Below, one piece after another: positions 1 to 7,353 of a stretch of DNA of 32,791 bases; the stretch's first letter is position 1, and each line of letters begins with the position of its first letter. Under the pieces are notes generated by a model that ran no database searches, had not been told where the DNA came from, and worked only from the letters and a program-made list of their open reading frames with translations. The translations under genes and the position numbers were made by a program. Source of the DNA: a virus; the IMG/VR virus record IMGVR_UViG_3300043409_000518, positions 1 to 32,791 of that record; one strand, written 5' to 3'.

Positions 1-2
1 CT

Positions 3-1043
3 GATATTGCTATTATAAATGACACTCATTTCGGAATAAGAAATGATTCTATATACTTTTTAGACAAAAGTTTAGAATATTTTGAAACTGTGGTTTTCCC
101 TTATATTATTAAAAATAATATAAAAAACATAATCCATCTTGGTGATTTTTTTGACAGACGAAAGTATATAAATTTCAATACACTAAAAGAAGTAAGAAAA
201 CGATTTTTAGAAAAAATACCAGAGTCTGTAAATTTTCATATTATAATAGGAAATCATGATACGTATTATAAGAATACGAATGAAATAAATTCTTTAACTG
301 AATTATTTAGAGGTTATCCTAATATACATCTCTATGATACACCCACACAAATAAAGATCAATGATCTTAATATAGCAATGATACCGTGGATGAATGATTC
401 TAATACAACAGAATATATGGATTATATAAAGAACTGTTCTTGTCCAGTCTTAATGGGCCATTTAGAAATAATTGGATTTGAAGTAATAAACGGTGTAGTA
501 CACCACCATGGTTTAGATAGAAATCATCTAAATAAGTTTGAAATGGTATTGTCTGGTCATTTTCATATGAAACAGACTAAAAAGAACATACATTATTTGG
601 GTACACAATATCAACTAAATTTTGGAGAAACCCAGGTAGCTAAAGGATTTCATGTATTAAATACAAATACAAAAGACTTAGAATTTATAGAAAATACAAA
701 AAAAATATTTCATATTATTAAGTATGATGATTCGGTAGACTCAGTTGAATTAACAGAAGAAGCATTATCACAATACCCGAATACTTTTTTAAAAATAATA
801 GTCAAATGCAAAAACAAACCATTAGAATTTGATAAATTTTTAGATAAACTTTATGCTATAAATACACAAGAAATTACAATAATAGATGATTATGAAGAAA
901 AAATTGAAAATAAAACAATTGATATAACAGAAGATACAATATCTATTATAAATAGAGAGATAGACAGTCTACAGAATGATTTGAACAAAGATCAATTGAA
1001 ATTGATCATTAAAGATTTATATATGGAGGCACTTTTATTATGA
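3..1043 (+). CDS. 47: gp47-like recombination endonuclease subunit (Mre11 family), 5' partial
   Basis: Nuclease subunit of the gp46/gp47 complex (phage Mre11/Rad50), which resects DNA ends in recombination-dependent replication and helps degrade host DNA. The reading frame is open from base 3, so the start lies just outside the window. The 346 residues present are about the full T4 gp47 length (339), so only a few are missing. The calcineurin-type phosphoesterase motifs appear in order: NDTHFG (bases 18-35), HLGDFFDRR, IIGNHDTYY, GHLEI and SGHFHM. These supply the metal-binding Asp, His and Asn residues. The more variable C-terminal third fits the region that contacts gp46. The stop overlaps the next start as ATGA, so the following gene is probably translationally coupled. 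An ATG at 90 is internal, because motif I lies before it. Confidence 0.95.
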   Translation, partial: DIAIINDTHFGIRNDSIYFLDKSLEYFETVVFPYIIKNNIKNIIHLGDFFDRRKYINFNTLKEVRKRFLEKIPESVNFHIIIGNHDTYYKNTNEINSLTELFRGYPNIHLYDTPTQIKINDLNIAMIPWMNDSNTTEYMDYIKNCSCPVLMGHLEIIGFEVINGVVHHHGLDRNHLNKFEMVLSGHFHMKQTKKNIHYLGTQYQLNFGETQVAKGFHVLNTNTKDLEFIENTKKIFHIIKYDDSVDSVELTEEALSQYPNTFLKIIVKCKNKPLEFDKFLDKLYAINTQEITIIDDYEEKIENKTIDITEDTISIINREIDSLQNDLNKDQLKLIIKDLYMEALLL

Positions 1044-1885
1044 CAACAACCGAATTAACAACAGAAACAACCAAATCACCAACTGAAGTAGTACCAACTG
1101 AAGTAGTACCAACTGCACAACCAGTAACAACACCAAAATCATATGCATCATATTCTGGAGCTTTTTATACAGATCCAGAAACTAAAAAACAGATAAAATC
1201 TCTAACTACTACTTTCATAGAAAACAAATCCCATCCCGCAAAATCTCCAATATCTGGCTATGGTTGTTTTGCTAAGATGGAAATTAAATCAGGAGAAATG
1301 ATAGAAGAATGTTCAGCAATATTATTAGATACAACAACAAAATCTAATACAGACTGGGTAGTCACTAATTATTTATTTACATGGCCATGTGATCACGAAG
1401 ATCCAGTATGTAAAGAACACGGATCAACCTTTTTTGTTCCTACTGGAAATGCTTTATTGTATAATCATTCAGATACTCCTAATTCTTATTGGATTTATGA
1501 TCGATCAATGAAAAGAATATTTCTAGCAGCACTACGAGATATAAAAGAAAATGAAGAATTGACATGGTATTATGGTGCTGGTTACGCAAAACGTCTTCGA
1601 GACGGAACTAATGGTAATCGTGGTGGATGTAAACCGTGCATGCAAAAACAAAAAGAATTAGAAGAAAAACGAAAATTACAAGAAAATTTACAGTTAAAAT
1701 CTAACAATGAAGCTTCACTATTAGCAACACCAATTAGTATGGATAATATGGAAGATAAAAAAAAACAATTGATGGATCATTGGCTTGAAAAGAAAAATAA
1801 AGAAAACGTCACAAAAGCACCACTCGATTTTAGATCGATGGTCTTACCAGAAAAAATAATAGATGATAATATTCAAGACGGTTAA
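1040..1885 (+). CDS. SET-domain protein (putative protein lysine methyltransferase)
   Basis: SET domains transfer a methyl group from S-adenosylmethionine to protein lysines. Residues about 70-180 of 281 carry the hallmarks: SGYGCFAK (residues 72-79, the GxG cofactor strand), NHSDTPN (142-148, the pseudoknot NHS motif) and EELTWYYG (172-179, with the catalytic-type Tyr). A low-complexity Thr/Pro N-terminus holds two copies of EVVPT, matching a 15-base direct repeat near 1085-1115. A CKPC pair (197-200) follows the SET core, but a full post-SET zinc site is not visible. The C-terminus is charged and probably helical. The gene overlaps gp47 by 4 bases and gp46 by 23, so it is made together with the recombination nuclease. 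Its substrate is unknown: gp46/gp47, another phage protein or a host protein are all possible. The family call is firm, the activity inferred. Confidence 0.85.
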   Translation: MTTTELTTETTKSPTEVVPTEVVPTAQPVTTPKSYASYSGAFYTDPETKKQIKSLTTTFIENKSHPAKSPISGYGCFAKMEIKSGEMIEECSAILLDTTTKSNTDWVVTNYLFTWPCDHEDPVCKEHGSTFFVPTGNALLYNHSDTPNSYWIYDRSMKRIFLAALRDIKENEELTWYYGAGYAKRLRDGTNGNRGGCKPCMQKQKELEEKRKLQENLQLKSNNEASLLATPISMDNMEDKKKQLMDHWLEKKNKENVTKAPLDFRSMVLPEKIIDDNIQDG

Positions 1886-3584
1886 ATTTAAAAATTTTGG
1901 ATCATTTGGTAACAACTTCACACAAATAAATTTAGACAAAAACACAACAACTCTTATTTGTGGTAATAATGGTAGTGGTAAATCTTTTGCTTTTTTAGAT
2001 TCTATTACATATGCTTTATTTGGTAAACCTTTTCGTAAAATTAATATATCCCAAATAGCAAACAGTATTAATAATAAAAACTGCATTGTTGAGGTTGTAT
2101 TCTCTAAGGGGTCTGATGTATATCTTGTAAGACGGGGTATAAATCCTAAAATATTTGAAATTTATAAAAATGATGTAATTATAAATCAAAATTCAAATAG
2201 TCTGGATTATCAAACAGTTTTAGAAGACTCTATTCTAAAAATGAATTATAAAACATTCACTCAGGTTGTTATTTTGGGAAGTTCATCATTCGTTCCATTT
2301 ATGCAACTTCCTACGAATGATAGAAGATCTGTAATAGAAAATATTTTAGATATTGATATATTCACCAATATGAATATATTATTGAAAGGCAAATCCTTAC
2401 AATTAAAAGAAAATATAAAAAATATTGCCAATAAAATAGAAATACAAAACAATAAAATTGAAACCCAAGAAAGTTATGCAAATAACATTTTACTTAATAG
2501 TAAAAAATATTCGGAAGAATTAGAAACCACTGTCAACAAGTTACAAGATTCGATGGATTCTTTTATTGTAGAAAAAAATACAATAAACACAGAAATACAA
2601 GATTTATTAAAAACCGTACAGAATAAAAAATCTATAAAAGATAAAATAGATAAACTTAAAGTACTACAAACTAAAATTACCACTACAATCAAAACCTTAA
2701 CAACTGGTATTGAATTTTATTCAAATAACAGTGATTGTCCTATGTGTAATCAAAAAATAGCAGAAGATATAAAAATAATAGAAATTAATAAACAAAAAGA
2801 CAAAAAAAATAAACTAGAATGTGGATTAACTGAACTATTAGCGGAACAGAAACAGACTGAAGATATCTTTAATGTTATTAATAAAAATATAGATAAAATA
2901 ACAGAATTGCAAATAGTTTTTGGTAAAAAAGAAGCAAATTTAGAAAATATAACAATTCAATTAAACGAATCTCATAACAAAAAAATACAAAAATTAGAAA
3001 ACGACAAAGACATCAAAGTAGAAGTAGATAAACTCATTTGTTTAAAAAGTGAGTTAAAAGATATCTTAACTGAAAAGGCATCAATGCAAGAGTCTTTAAT
3101 CTATAACGAAACTATATCTGAATTATTAAAAGATACTGGTGTAAAAAGTAAAATAATTAAATATTATCTACCTCATATAAATTCTTATATTAATAAGTTT
3201 TTACGATCTATGGATTTCTTTGTACAGTTCGATCTGGATGAGAATTTTAGTGAAGAAATAAAAAGCAGAAACAGAGACCTATTTTCTTATGAAAACTTCT
3301 CAGAGGGAGAAAAGATGAGAATAGATCTTTCTTTATTATTGGCCTGGAGAGAGATAGCTCGAGCTAAAAATAGTATAAATTGTAATCTTCTAATACTAGA
3401 TGAAGTATTTGATTCTTCTTTGGATAGTATTGGTATGGAAGAATTGATGAAATTAATAAATATTATAAGTAGTAAATCTAATGTATATATTATAAGTCAT
3501 AAATCAGATCAATTGGTTGATAAATTCCAAAATACAGTATCTTTTGAGAAAAAGCATAATTTTAGTAAAATGATACAGATATAA
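1863..3584 (+). CDS. 46: gp46-like recombination endonuclease subunit (Rad50/SMC-type ATPase)
   Basis: ATPase partner of gp47, controlling DNA-end processing. The 573 residues are close to T4 gp46 (560). Walker A is GNNGSGKS (residues 34-41). A long Lys/Glu-rich coiled coil follows and is broken by a zinc hook, CPMC (about 292-295). Then come the ABC signature FSEGEKMR (about 479), Walker B plus D-loop LLILDEVFDSSLD (about 507-519) and the switch histidine in IISHK. The start at 1863 lies inside the end of the SET gene and gives the expected short run before the first strand (MIIFKTVKFKNFGSF). No good Shine-Dalgarno sequence precedes it, so translational coupling through the 23-base overlap is likely. 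A promoter facing the next gene lies just after the stop. Confidence 0.96.
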   Translation: MIIFKTVKFKNFGSFGNNFTQINLDKNTTTLICGNNGSGKSFAFLDSITYALFGKPFRKINISQIANSINNKNCIVEVVFSKGSDVYLVRRGINPKIFEIYKNDVIINQNSNSLDYQTVLEDSILKMNYKTFTQVVILGSSSFVPFMQLPTNDRRSVIENILDIDIFTNMNILLKGKSLQLKENIKNIANKIEIQNNKIETQESYANNILLNSKKYSEELETTVNKLQDSMDSFIVEKNTINTEIQDLLKTVQNKKSIKDKIDKLKVLQTKITTTIKTLTTGIEFYSNNSDCPMCNQKIAEDIKIIEINKQKDKKNKLECGLTELLAEQKQTEDIFNVINKNIDKITELQIVFGKKEANLENITIQLNESHNKKIQKLENDKDIKVEVDKLICLKSELKDILTEKASMQESLIYNETISELLKDTGVKSKIIKYYLPHINSYINKFLRSMDFFVQFDLDENFSEEIKSRNRDLFSYENFSEGEKMRIDLSLLLAWREIARAKNSINCNLLILDEVFDSSLDSIGMEELMKLINIISSKSNVYIISHKSDQLVDKFQNTVSFEKKHNFSKMIQI

Positions 3585-3596
3585 TTTAATATATAC

Positions 3597-3624
3597 TTGA
3601 AATTCCTATACTTGTTGATATCAT
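3597..3624 (+). promoter_or_regulatory. sigma70-like promoter, predicted leaderless start
   Basis: A -35 box TTGAAA (3597-3602), a 16-base spacer and a -10 box TATCAT (3619-3624). Six bases separate the -10 box from the ATG at 3631, which puts the expected transcription start on the A of the start codon. No Shine-Dalgarno sequence is present between the previous stop (3584) and 3631. The same geometry recurs upstream of 5629 and 28815. Confidence 0.6.
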
Positions 3625-3630
3625 AAAACT

Positions 3631-4719
3631 ATGCGTCACAAAAAAAATAAAGAATCTCTAGAACCCACAACCCCTATTGTCTATGGAACGAAAGAATACG
3701 ATAACTATTTCTATTCCATTTACACACAATATGTACAAAAAATATCTGATATAGACTGCAAATCTTATGTGTTGAAATACACTAAAGATATTAATCAATA
3801 TTCAGATTCCTACAAATCCATATTACCAAAAAAATTCAATCCATGTGGCATTTATATTAAAATGCAAAATGATGGTATTGTATTACCAAATACAGAAAAA
3901 AGAATAATATTAGAATTCGTTGAAGAATTAAATTCTTATAATAAAAATAGAATAGAAAAAAAACAAAATTCACTAAAACAAAAAACAACCAAGGATGTAA
4001 AAAAAATAAAAGAAATACATTCTATAATAGAATATCAAATAGATCAACAACTAGAACGCATACAACAAAACAAAAAAACAAATTTAGAAATTGCTCAGAT
4101 CCTCAAAACATATAAACTAGATGCAGGACAGTTTTCTGCACTGACTGTACAAATATCGTCAAGTATTAATAAATCTATTGTAGATTTACAATTAGCTAAA
4201 CAGAAAAAAGACGAACAATTATCAGAAGGGTATTCTTACCTTACCCCCAAACAACTTTCAGAATATATCAATTTTCTCAAAAATTTACAAATTAATATTA
4301 TGTCTTCTTATACAAAACAAGAAAGAAAAAAGAGAAAATTAAAAGTAAAAACACCAGAACAATTAGTGAAAAAATTACAAGTCATAGACAGTTTTGATGA
4401 ACTGAAACTCGTATCTTGTCCTAAATCAGAAATTATAGGATCAAAAATTATTTTTACATATAATACAAAAACTAGATCTATTATTAAATATACATCATCT
4501 AGTGGATTTAGTATAAATGGTTCAACACTAGTCAATATAGATTTAACAAAAAGTTACAAGAAAACTGTACGTAGACCTGATAAAGTTTTTTTATCTATTA
4601 ATAGAACAAATATAGAATTTATGGAAAGATTATGGAATTCTATAAAATCAAAAGAAACTACAACAAATGCAAGAATCAATAAAAATTGCATATTGATTAG
4701 TTGTCTACATATTAAGTGA
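3631..4719 (+). CDS. Hypothetical Lys-rich protein, probable coiled coil
   Basis: I do not recognise this 362-residue protein. It is basic and very rich in Lys, Gln and Ile. Residues about 105-155 look like a charged helix or coiled coil (KQKTTKDVKKIKEIHSI onward), and a second basic helical stretch follows a YLTPKQLSEYINFL segment. The last third reads more like a beta-rich domain (SEIIGSKIIFTYNTKTRSI, GFSINGSTLVNIDL) and ends in a basic KKTVRRPDK segment. No signal peptide, membrane helix or catalytic motif is visible. It has its own promoter and no Shine-Dalgarno sequence. Its stop overlaps the GTG of the next gene as GTGA. Its place between gp46 and RNase H suggests a nucleic-acid or replication-linked role, but the coupling to a virion-like gene downstream would equally allow a structural role. 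Confidence 0.75.
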   Translation: MRHKKNKESLEPTTPIVYGTKEYDNYFYSIYTQYVQKISDIDCKSYVLKYTKDINQYSDSYKSILPKKFNPCGIYIKMQNDGIVLPNTEKRIILEFVEELNSYNKNRIEKKQNSLKQKTTKDVKKIKEIHSIIEYQIDQQLERIQQNKKTNLEIAQILKTYKLDAGQFSALTVQISSSINKSIVDLQLAKQKKDEQLSEGYSYLTPKQLSEYINFLKNLQINIMSSYTKQERKKRKLKVKTPEQLVKKLQVIDSFDELKLVSCPKSEIIGSKIIFTYNTKTRSIIKYTSSSGFSINGSTLVNIDLTKSYKKTVRRPDKVFLSINRTNIEFMERLWNSIKSKETTTNARINKNCILISCLHIK

Positions 4720-5597
4720 TATCTCCGTTAACATATTCAATAGGCGGTGGTGGCGTAGTGGATCCTGTAGGACCATCCAGTAATCCCCCATCTGATACCT
4801 GCGAGTGTACAAAATATGTTACGGTATTTTTAGCAAAAGACGATCCATTACAAATTGCAGAAAATAATGCTGCTAATACTGCTACACCTCCACGACCACC
4901 TACTAGATTAACTAGAAGAATTTGTGTTAAAATAAAATGCAAACCAGGAACTATAAATCCTGGTCCAGGTTGTTGGGTTCTAGTCATGGAACAGGAACAG
5001 TCGTGGGTTCCGTGTGTTCCAGCCCCAGGAACTCCTGCGTGTGTAGCAAATCATGGTGGTCCTGGAGTTCATGAATTGATGGTAGTTATAATTGTGAGTC
5101 GGTGGAAAAGCTGCGACCTTGGTTGGACGCCTACTTTGTTATATCCAAACGGTGAACCGATGGAACCCACAACAATAGCAATAGCAGCATTAGCATCCAC
5201 ACAAACTTCTGCCTCTATTCTAGATACTCCATTTTTTCGTACATCGTTTGGTGATATTCAGATATATAAAAAATTAACAACAGAAGGTACGCTTAAAACT
5301 TATAATCTAGGGGATAAAGTTTTATATAAAGATAGAGTGTTTGTTTTAACTTCAACATTTATGGATCTAATACACTCTGATACGAATGTATATTATGCAA
5401 ATATTTTTGAAAACGGAATTCCTAGTCAAACTTCCAAATATTGGACAGAATTATCAATACCACCAAGGTTATCTTTTAGTAAAACGGAACCCGTTGGCAT
5501 AAAATTAATAGGAGATAGGTGGTTCAATCCTATAACAGAATTGATGTATGTTTATACAAAAATAAATAATACACAATATATTTGGTTATCTGATTGA
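4716..5597 (+). CDS. Cys/Pro/Gly-rich protein with fibre-like C-terminus (probable virion protein)
   Basis: 293 residues from a GTG start that overlaps the previous stop as GTGA. No Shine-Dalgarno sequence is seen, so coupling is likely. Residues 1-150 are rich in Gly, Pro and Cys (about eight Cys, e.g. TCECTKY, RICVKIKC, PGCW, VPCVP) and more GC-rich than either neighbour. The C-terminal half has two motifs typical of phage fibre and carbohydrate-binding modules: YNLGDKVLYKDRVFVLTS followed by KYWTEL (resembling CBM5/12-type GD-V-Y-W modules), then a terminal GDRWFNPITELMYVY...QYIWL repeat-like unit. I infer a virion-surface or fibre-associated protein with a disulfide- or metal-stabilised N-terminal region. 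It is out of place among replication genes. The product assignment is tentative; the gene is well supported by length and coupling. Confidence 0.7.
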   Translation: MISPLTYSIGGGGVVDPVGPSSNPPSDTCECTKYVTVFLAKDDPLQIAENNAANTATPPRPPTRLTRRICVKIKCKPGTINPGPGCWVLVMEQEQSWVPCVPAPGTPACVANHGGPGVHELMVVIIVSRWKSCDLGWTPTLLYPNGEPMEPTTIAIAALASTQTSASILDTPFFRTSFGDIQIYKKLTTEGTLKTYNLGDKVLYKDRVFVLTSTFMDLIHSDTNVYYANIFENGIPSQTSKYWTELSIPPRLSFSKTEPVGIKLIGDRWFNPITELMYVYTKINNTQYIWLSD

Positions 5598-5622
5598 CAT
5601 ATTATAATAATTATGGTATCAT
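5594..5622 (+). promoter_or_regulatory. Strong sigma70-like promoter, predicted leaderless start for RNase H
   Basis: A consensus -35 TTGACA (5594-5599), a 17-base spacer and a -10 TATCAT (5617-5622). The ATG of RNase H is at 5629, six bases after the -10 box, so the predicted +1 is the A of ATG. An in-frame TAA at 5608-5610 rules out a longer protein, and no GGAG-like sequence lies upstream. The -35 overlaps the stop codon of the previous gene. Confidence 0.7.
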
Positions 5623-5628
5623 GATTAC

Positions 5629-6471
5629 ATGATTTTAATAGACAATAGTCAAATTATACTAGCAAACATCTTTCATTCCATGAAGGACAATCCAACCATA
5701 AATGATGATTTTATTCGCCATATGGTCTTAAATTCTTATCGAATGATTCGTAGAAAATTCCATAAAGAATATGGGGAACTAGTAATATGTAACGACTCTC
5801 CTAAATGTTGGAGAAAGGCACATTTTCCTTTATATAAACAAAATCGTAAAGATAAACAAAAGTCTTCTGATATAGACTGGGCCCAAATATATTCTAGTAT
5901 GGCCACAATCAGAAATGAGATCATAGAGGTTTTTCCTTATAAGAATATACGGTTAGAAGGCGCTGAGGCCGATGATGTAATTGCTGTTTTAGCAAAGACT
6001 TTTTATAATCAAGAAAAAATATTAATTGTTTCAAACGATAAAGATTTTCAACAATTACAAATATTCCCAAACATTAAACAATATAGTACTTTTAAAAAAC
6101 AATTTCTAGTCTGTGAGAATCCAAAACTGTTCCTATATGAACATATCATTAAAGGAGATTCTTCTGATGGTATTCCTAATATAGTTTCTTGCGACTCCAG
6201 TATTGTAGACAAAGATAAAAGACAAAATAAAGTTACTAAGAAAGTCATGGAAGATGTCTTTTCTTGTCTAAATAATATAGAGTCTAGCAAGTATGCACAG
6301 AATTGGAAACGCAACCAAACTCTCATCGACTTCTCTTCTATTCCGCAGGATATTGAAGACGAGATCATAGAACTTTATAATGCACATACTCCAAATCGAG
6401 GATCTATTTTAGATTATATGATCGAACATAAACTTGTTAATTTGTTGGATAGTGTTCAGGAATTCTCATGA
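5629..6471 (+). CDS. rnh: RNase H / 5'-3' exonuclease (T4 Rnh, FEN family)
   Basis: Removes RNA primers and adjacent DNA from lagging-strand fragments. The 280 residues (T4 Rnh has 305) follow the T4 protein along their length: MILIDNSQIIL matches T4 LIDFSQIAL at the first metal Asp, and ICNDSPKCWRK matches the CIDNAKSGYWRR region. Next come the acidic cluster GAEADDVIAVLAK, the SNDKDFQQL motif and the helical-arch region ending KGDSSDGIPN. A C-terminal helical domain with LIDFSSIPQDIEDEI also resembles T4. All the expected Asp ligands seem present. The start is fixed by an in-frame stop 18 bases upstream and by the homology beginning at residue 2. It lacks a Shine-Dalgarno sequence (see promoter). 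The 59-aa gene downstream overlaps its end by 4 bases. Confidence 0.95.
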   Translation: MILIDNSQIILANIFHSMKDNPTINDDFIRHMVLNSYRMIRRKFHKEYGELVICNDSPKCWRKAHFPLYKQNRKDKQKSSDIDWAQIYSSMATIRNEIIEVFPYKNIRLEGAEADDVIAVLAKTFYNQEKILIVSNDKDFQQLQIFPNIKQYSTFKKQFLVCENPKLFLYEHIIKGDSSDGIPNIVSCDSSIVDKDKRQNKVTKKVMEDVFSCLNNIESSKYAQNWKRNQTLIDFSSIPQDIEDEIIELYNAHTPNRGSILDYMIEHKLVNLLDSVQEFS

Positions 6472-6647
6472 AACCAGATTATTATAAAAATAATGACGGA
6501 GAAATGTATCGTAAAAGAAAATCAAAGTCATCAGAGAACAAAGAAAAAAAATCTAATAAAAATAAAGGCAAAGGAACCTTTAGAAATTATGTTCAAGATT
6601 TCCTTGACAACAGACAAGATAGAGACTACAATATAAACGAGGAATAA
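6468..6647 (+). CDS. Small basic hypothetical protein (59 aa)
   Basis: An unrecognised 59-residue protein, starting MKPDYYKNNDGEMYRK and ending FRNYVQDFLDNRQ...NINEE. The middle is almost entirely Lys, Ser and Asn (residues 16-36) and the tail is acidic and probably helical. The ATG overlaps the RNase H stop (ATGA), and the stop lies 3 bases before the gp45 ATG. Coupling to both neighbours supports a real gene. In T4, the small RNA-polymerase-binding protein RpbA is encoded just upstream of gene 45, so an RNA-polymerase- or clamp-binding adaptor is conceivable. I see no sequence match to RpbA, and this protein is less than half its length. Its gene carries the GAGGA ribosome binding site of gp45 in its last codons. 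Confidence 0.75.
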   Translation: MKPDYYKNNDGEMYRKRKSKSSENKEKKSNKNKGKGTFRNYVQDFLDNRQDRDYNINEE

Positions 6648-6650
6648 ATT

Positions 6651-7352
6651 ATGAAAACAACCACACAAAAAACGTTCACGGTAAGTAAGCAAACCCTAGG
6701 AATCTTGAAGAACTTTTCTTCACTTAATTCCAATATCTTAGTTAAGGTGGGTAATGTCATTAAGACTATTACTCCTTCTAAGAATGGAATGGCAGAAGCA
6801 ATTCTACCAGAAGACTTTCCTCAAGAATTTGGAATCTGGGATTTGAATAAGTTCCTTGGAGTCATCAGTCTGTTTAATTCACCTATATTCACATTTGGTG
6901 ATAAGAATGTGAAGATCTCAGACGCAAACACCGACTCGGTAGTTCATTACTTCTATTCAGAACCAAGACTATTGACTGTTCCAACAAAGAATGTCAATAT
7001 GCCAAAGACAGACATTGTAATCAATCTATCGGATAAGTTGCTTTCTGAATTGCAAAAAGCATCTTCTGTTATGCAATTGCCGGATCTGTCGTTTCAGAAT
7101 GACAATGGAAAGATCTATGCAGTAGTCTGTGATATCTCAGATCCTACTACGAATTCGTACAAGACTATTGTTGCGGATAATTACACAGGAACTTCAAAGT
7201 TCAGGTTGAATTTCAAGATGGATAATATCCGTATCGTTTCTGGAGATTATACCGTTTCGTTCTCAAAGAATATTGTTGGTGAATTTTCAAACAACACATT
7301 GTCTTTGAAGTATTGGTTTGCAATGGAAACTACCTCTACCTACGAGGATTAA
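6651..7352 (+). CDS. 45: gp45-like DNA polymerase sliding clamp
   Basis: Trimeric processivity clamp for gp43 polymerase; in T4 it is also the mobile activator of late transcription with gp33 and gp55. The 233 residues compare with T4 gp45 (228). Supporting motifs include the central ELQKASSVMQLPDLSF stretch, matching the T4 clamp's conserved VMQLPDL, and the C-terminal GDYTVSFSKNIVGEF and LKYWFAME strands. A good ribosome binding site (GAGGA, 6639-6643) precedes the ATG. Codon use shifts toward AAG and TTC relative to the AAA/TTT-rich genes on either side, fitting high expression. The presence of a clamp fits the TATAAATA late-promoter elements seen later in the window. gp44 begins 2 bases after its stop. 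Confidence 0.95.
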   Translation: MKTTTQKTFTVSKQTLGILKNFSSLNSNILVKVGNVIKTITPSKNGMAEAILPEDFPQEFGIWDLNKFLGVISLFNSPIFTFGDKNVKISDANTDSVVHYFYSEPRLLTVPTKNVNMPKTDIVINLSDKLLSELQKASSVMQLPDLSFQNDNGKIYAVVCDISDPTTNSYKTIVADNYTGTSKFRLNFKMDNIRIVSGDYTVSFSKNIVGEFSNNTLSLKYWFAMETTSTYED

Positions 7353-7353
7353 T

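Noticed and set aside
849-958. TATAAATA-like boxes inside gp47 (near 855 and 949)
   Set aside because: They lie within coding sequence far from any start. They show that exact boxes occur by chance in this AT-rich DNA, so only those just before starts were kept.
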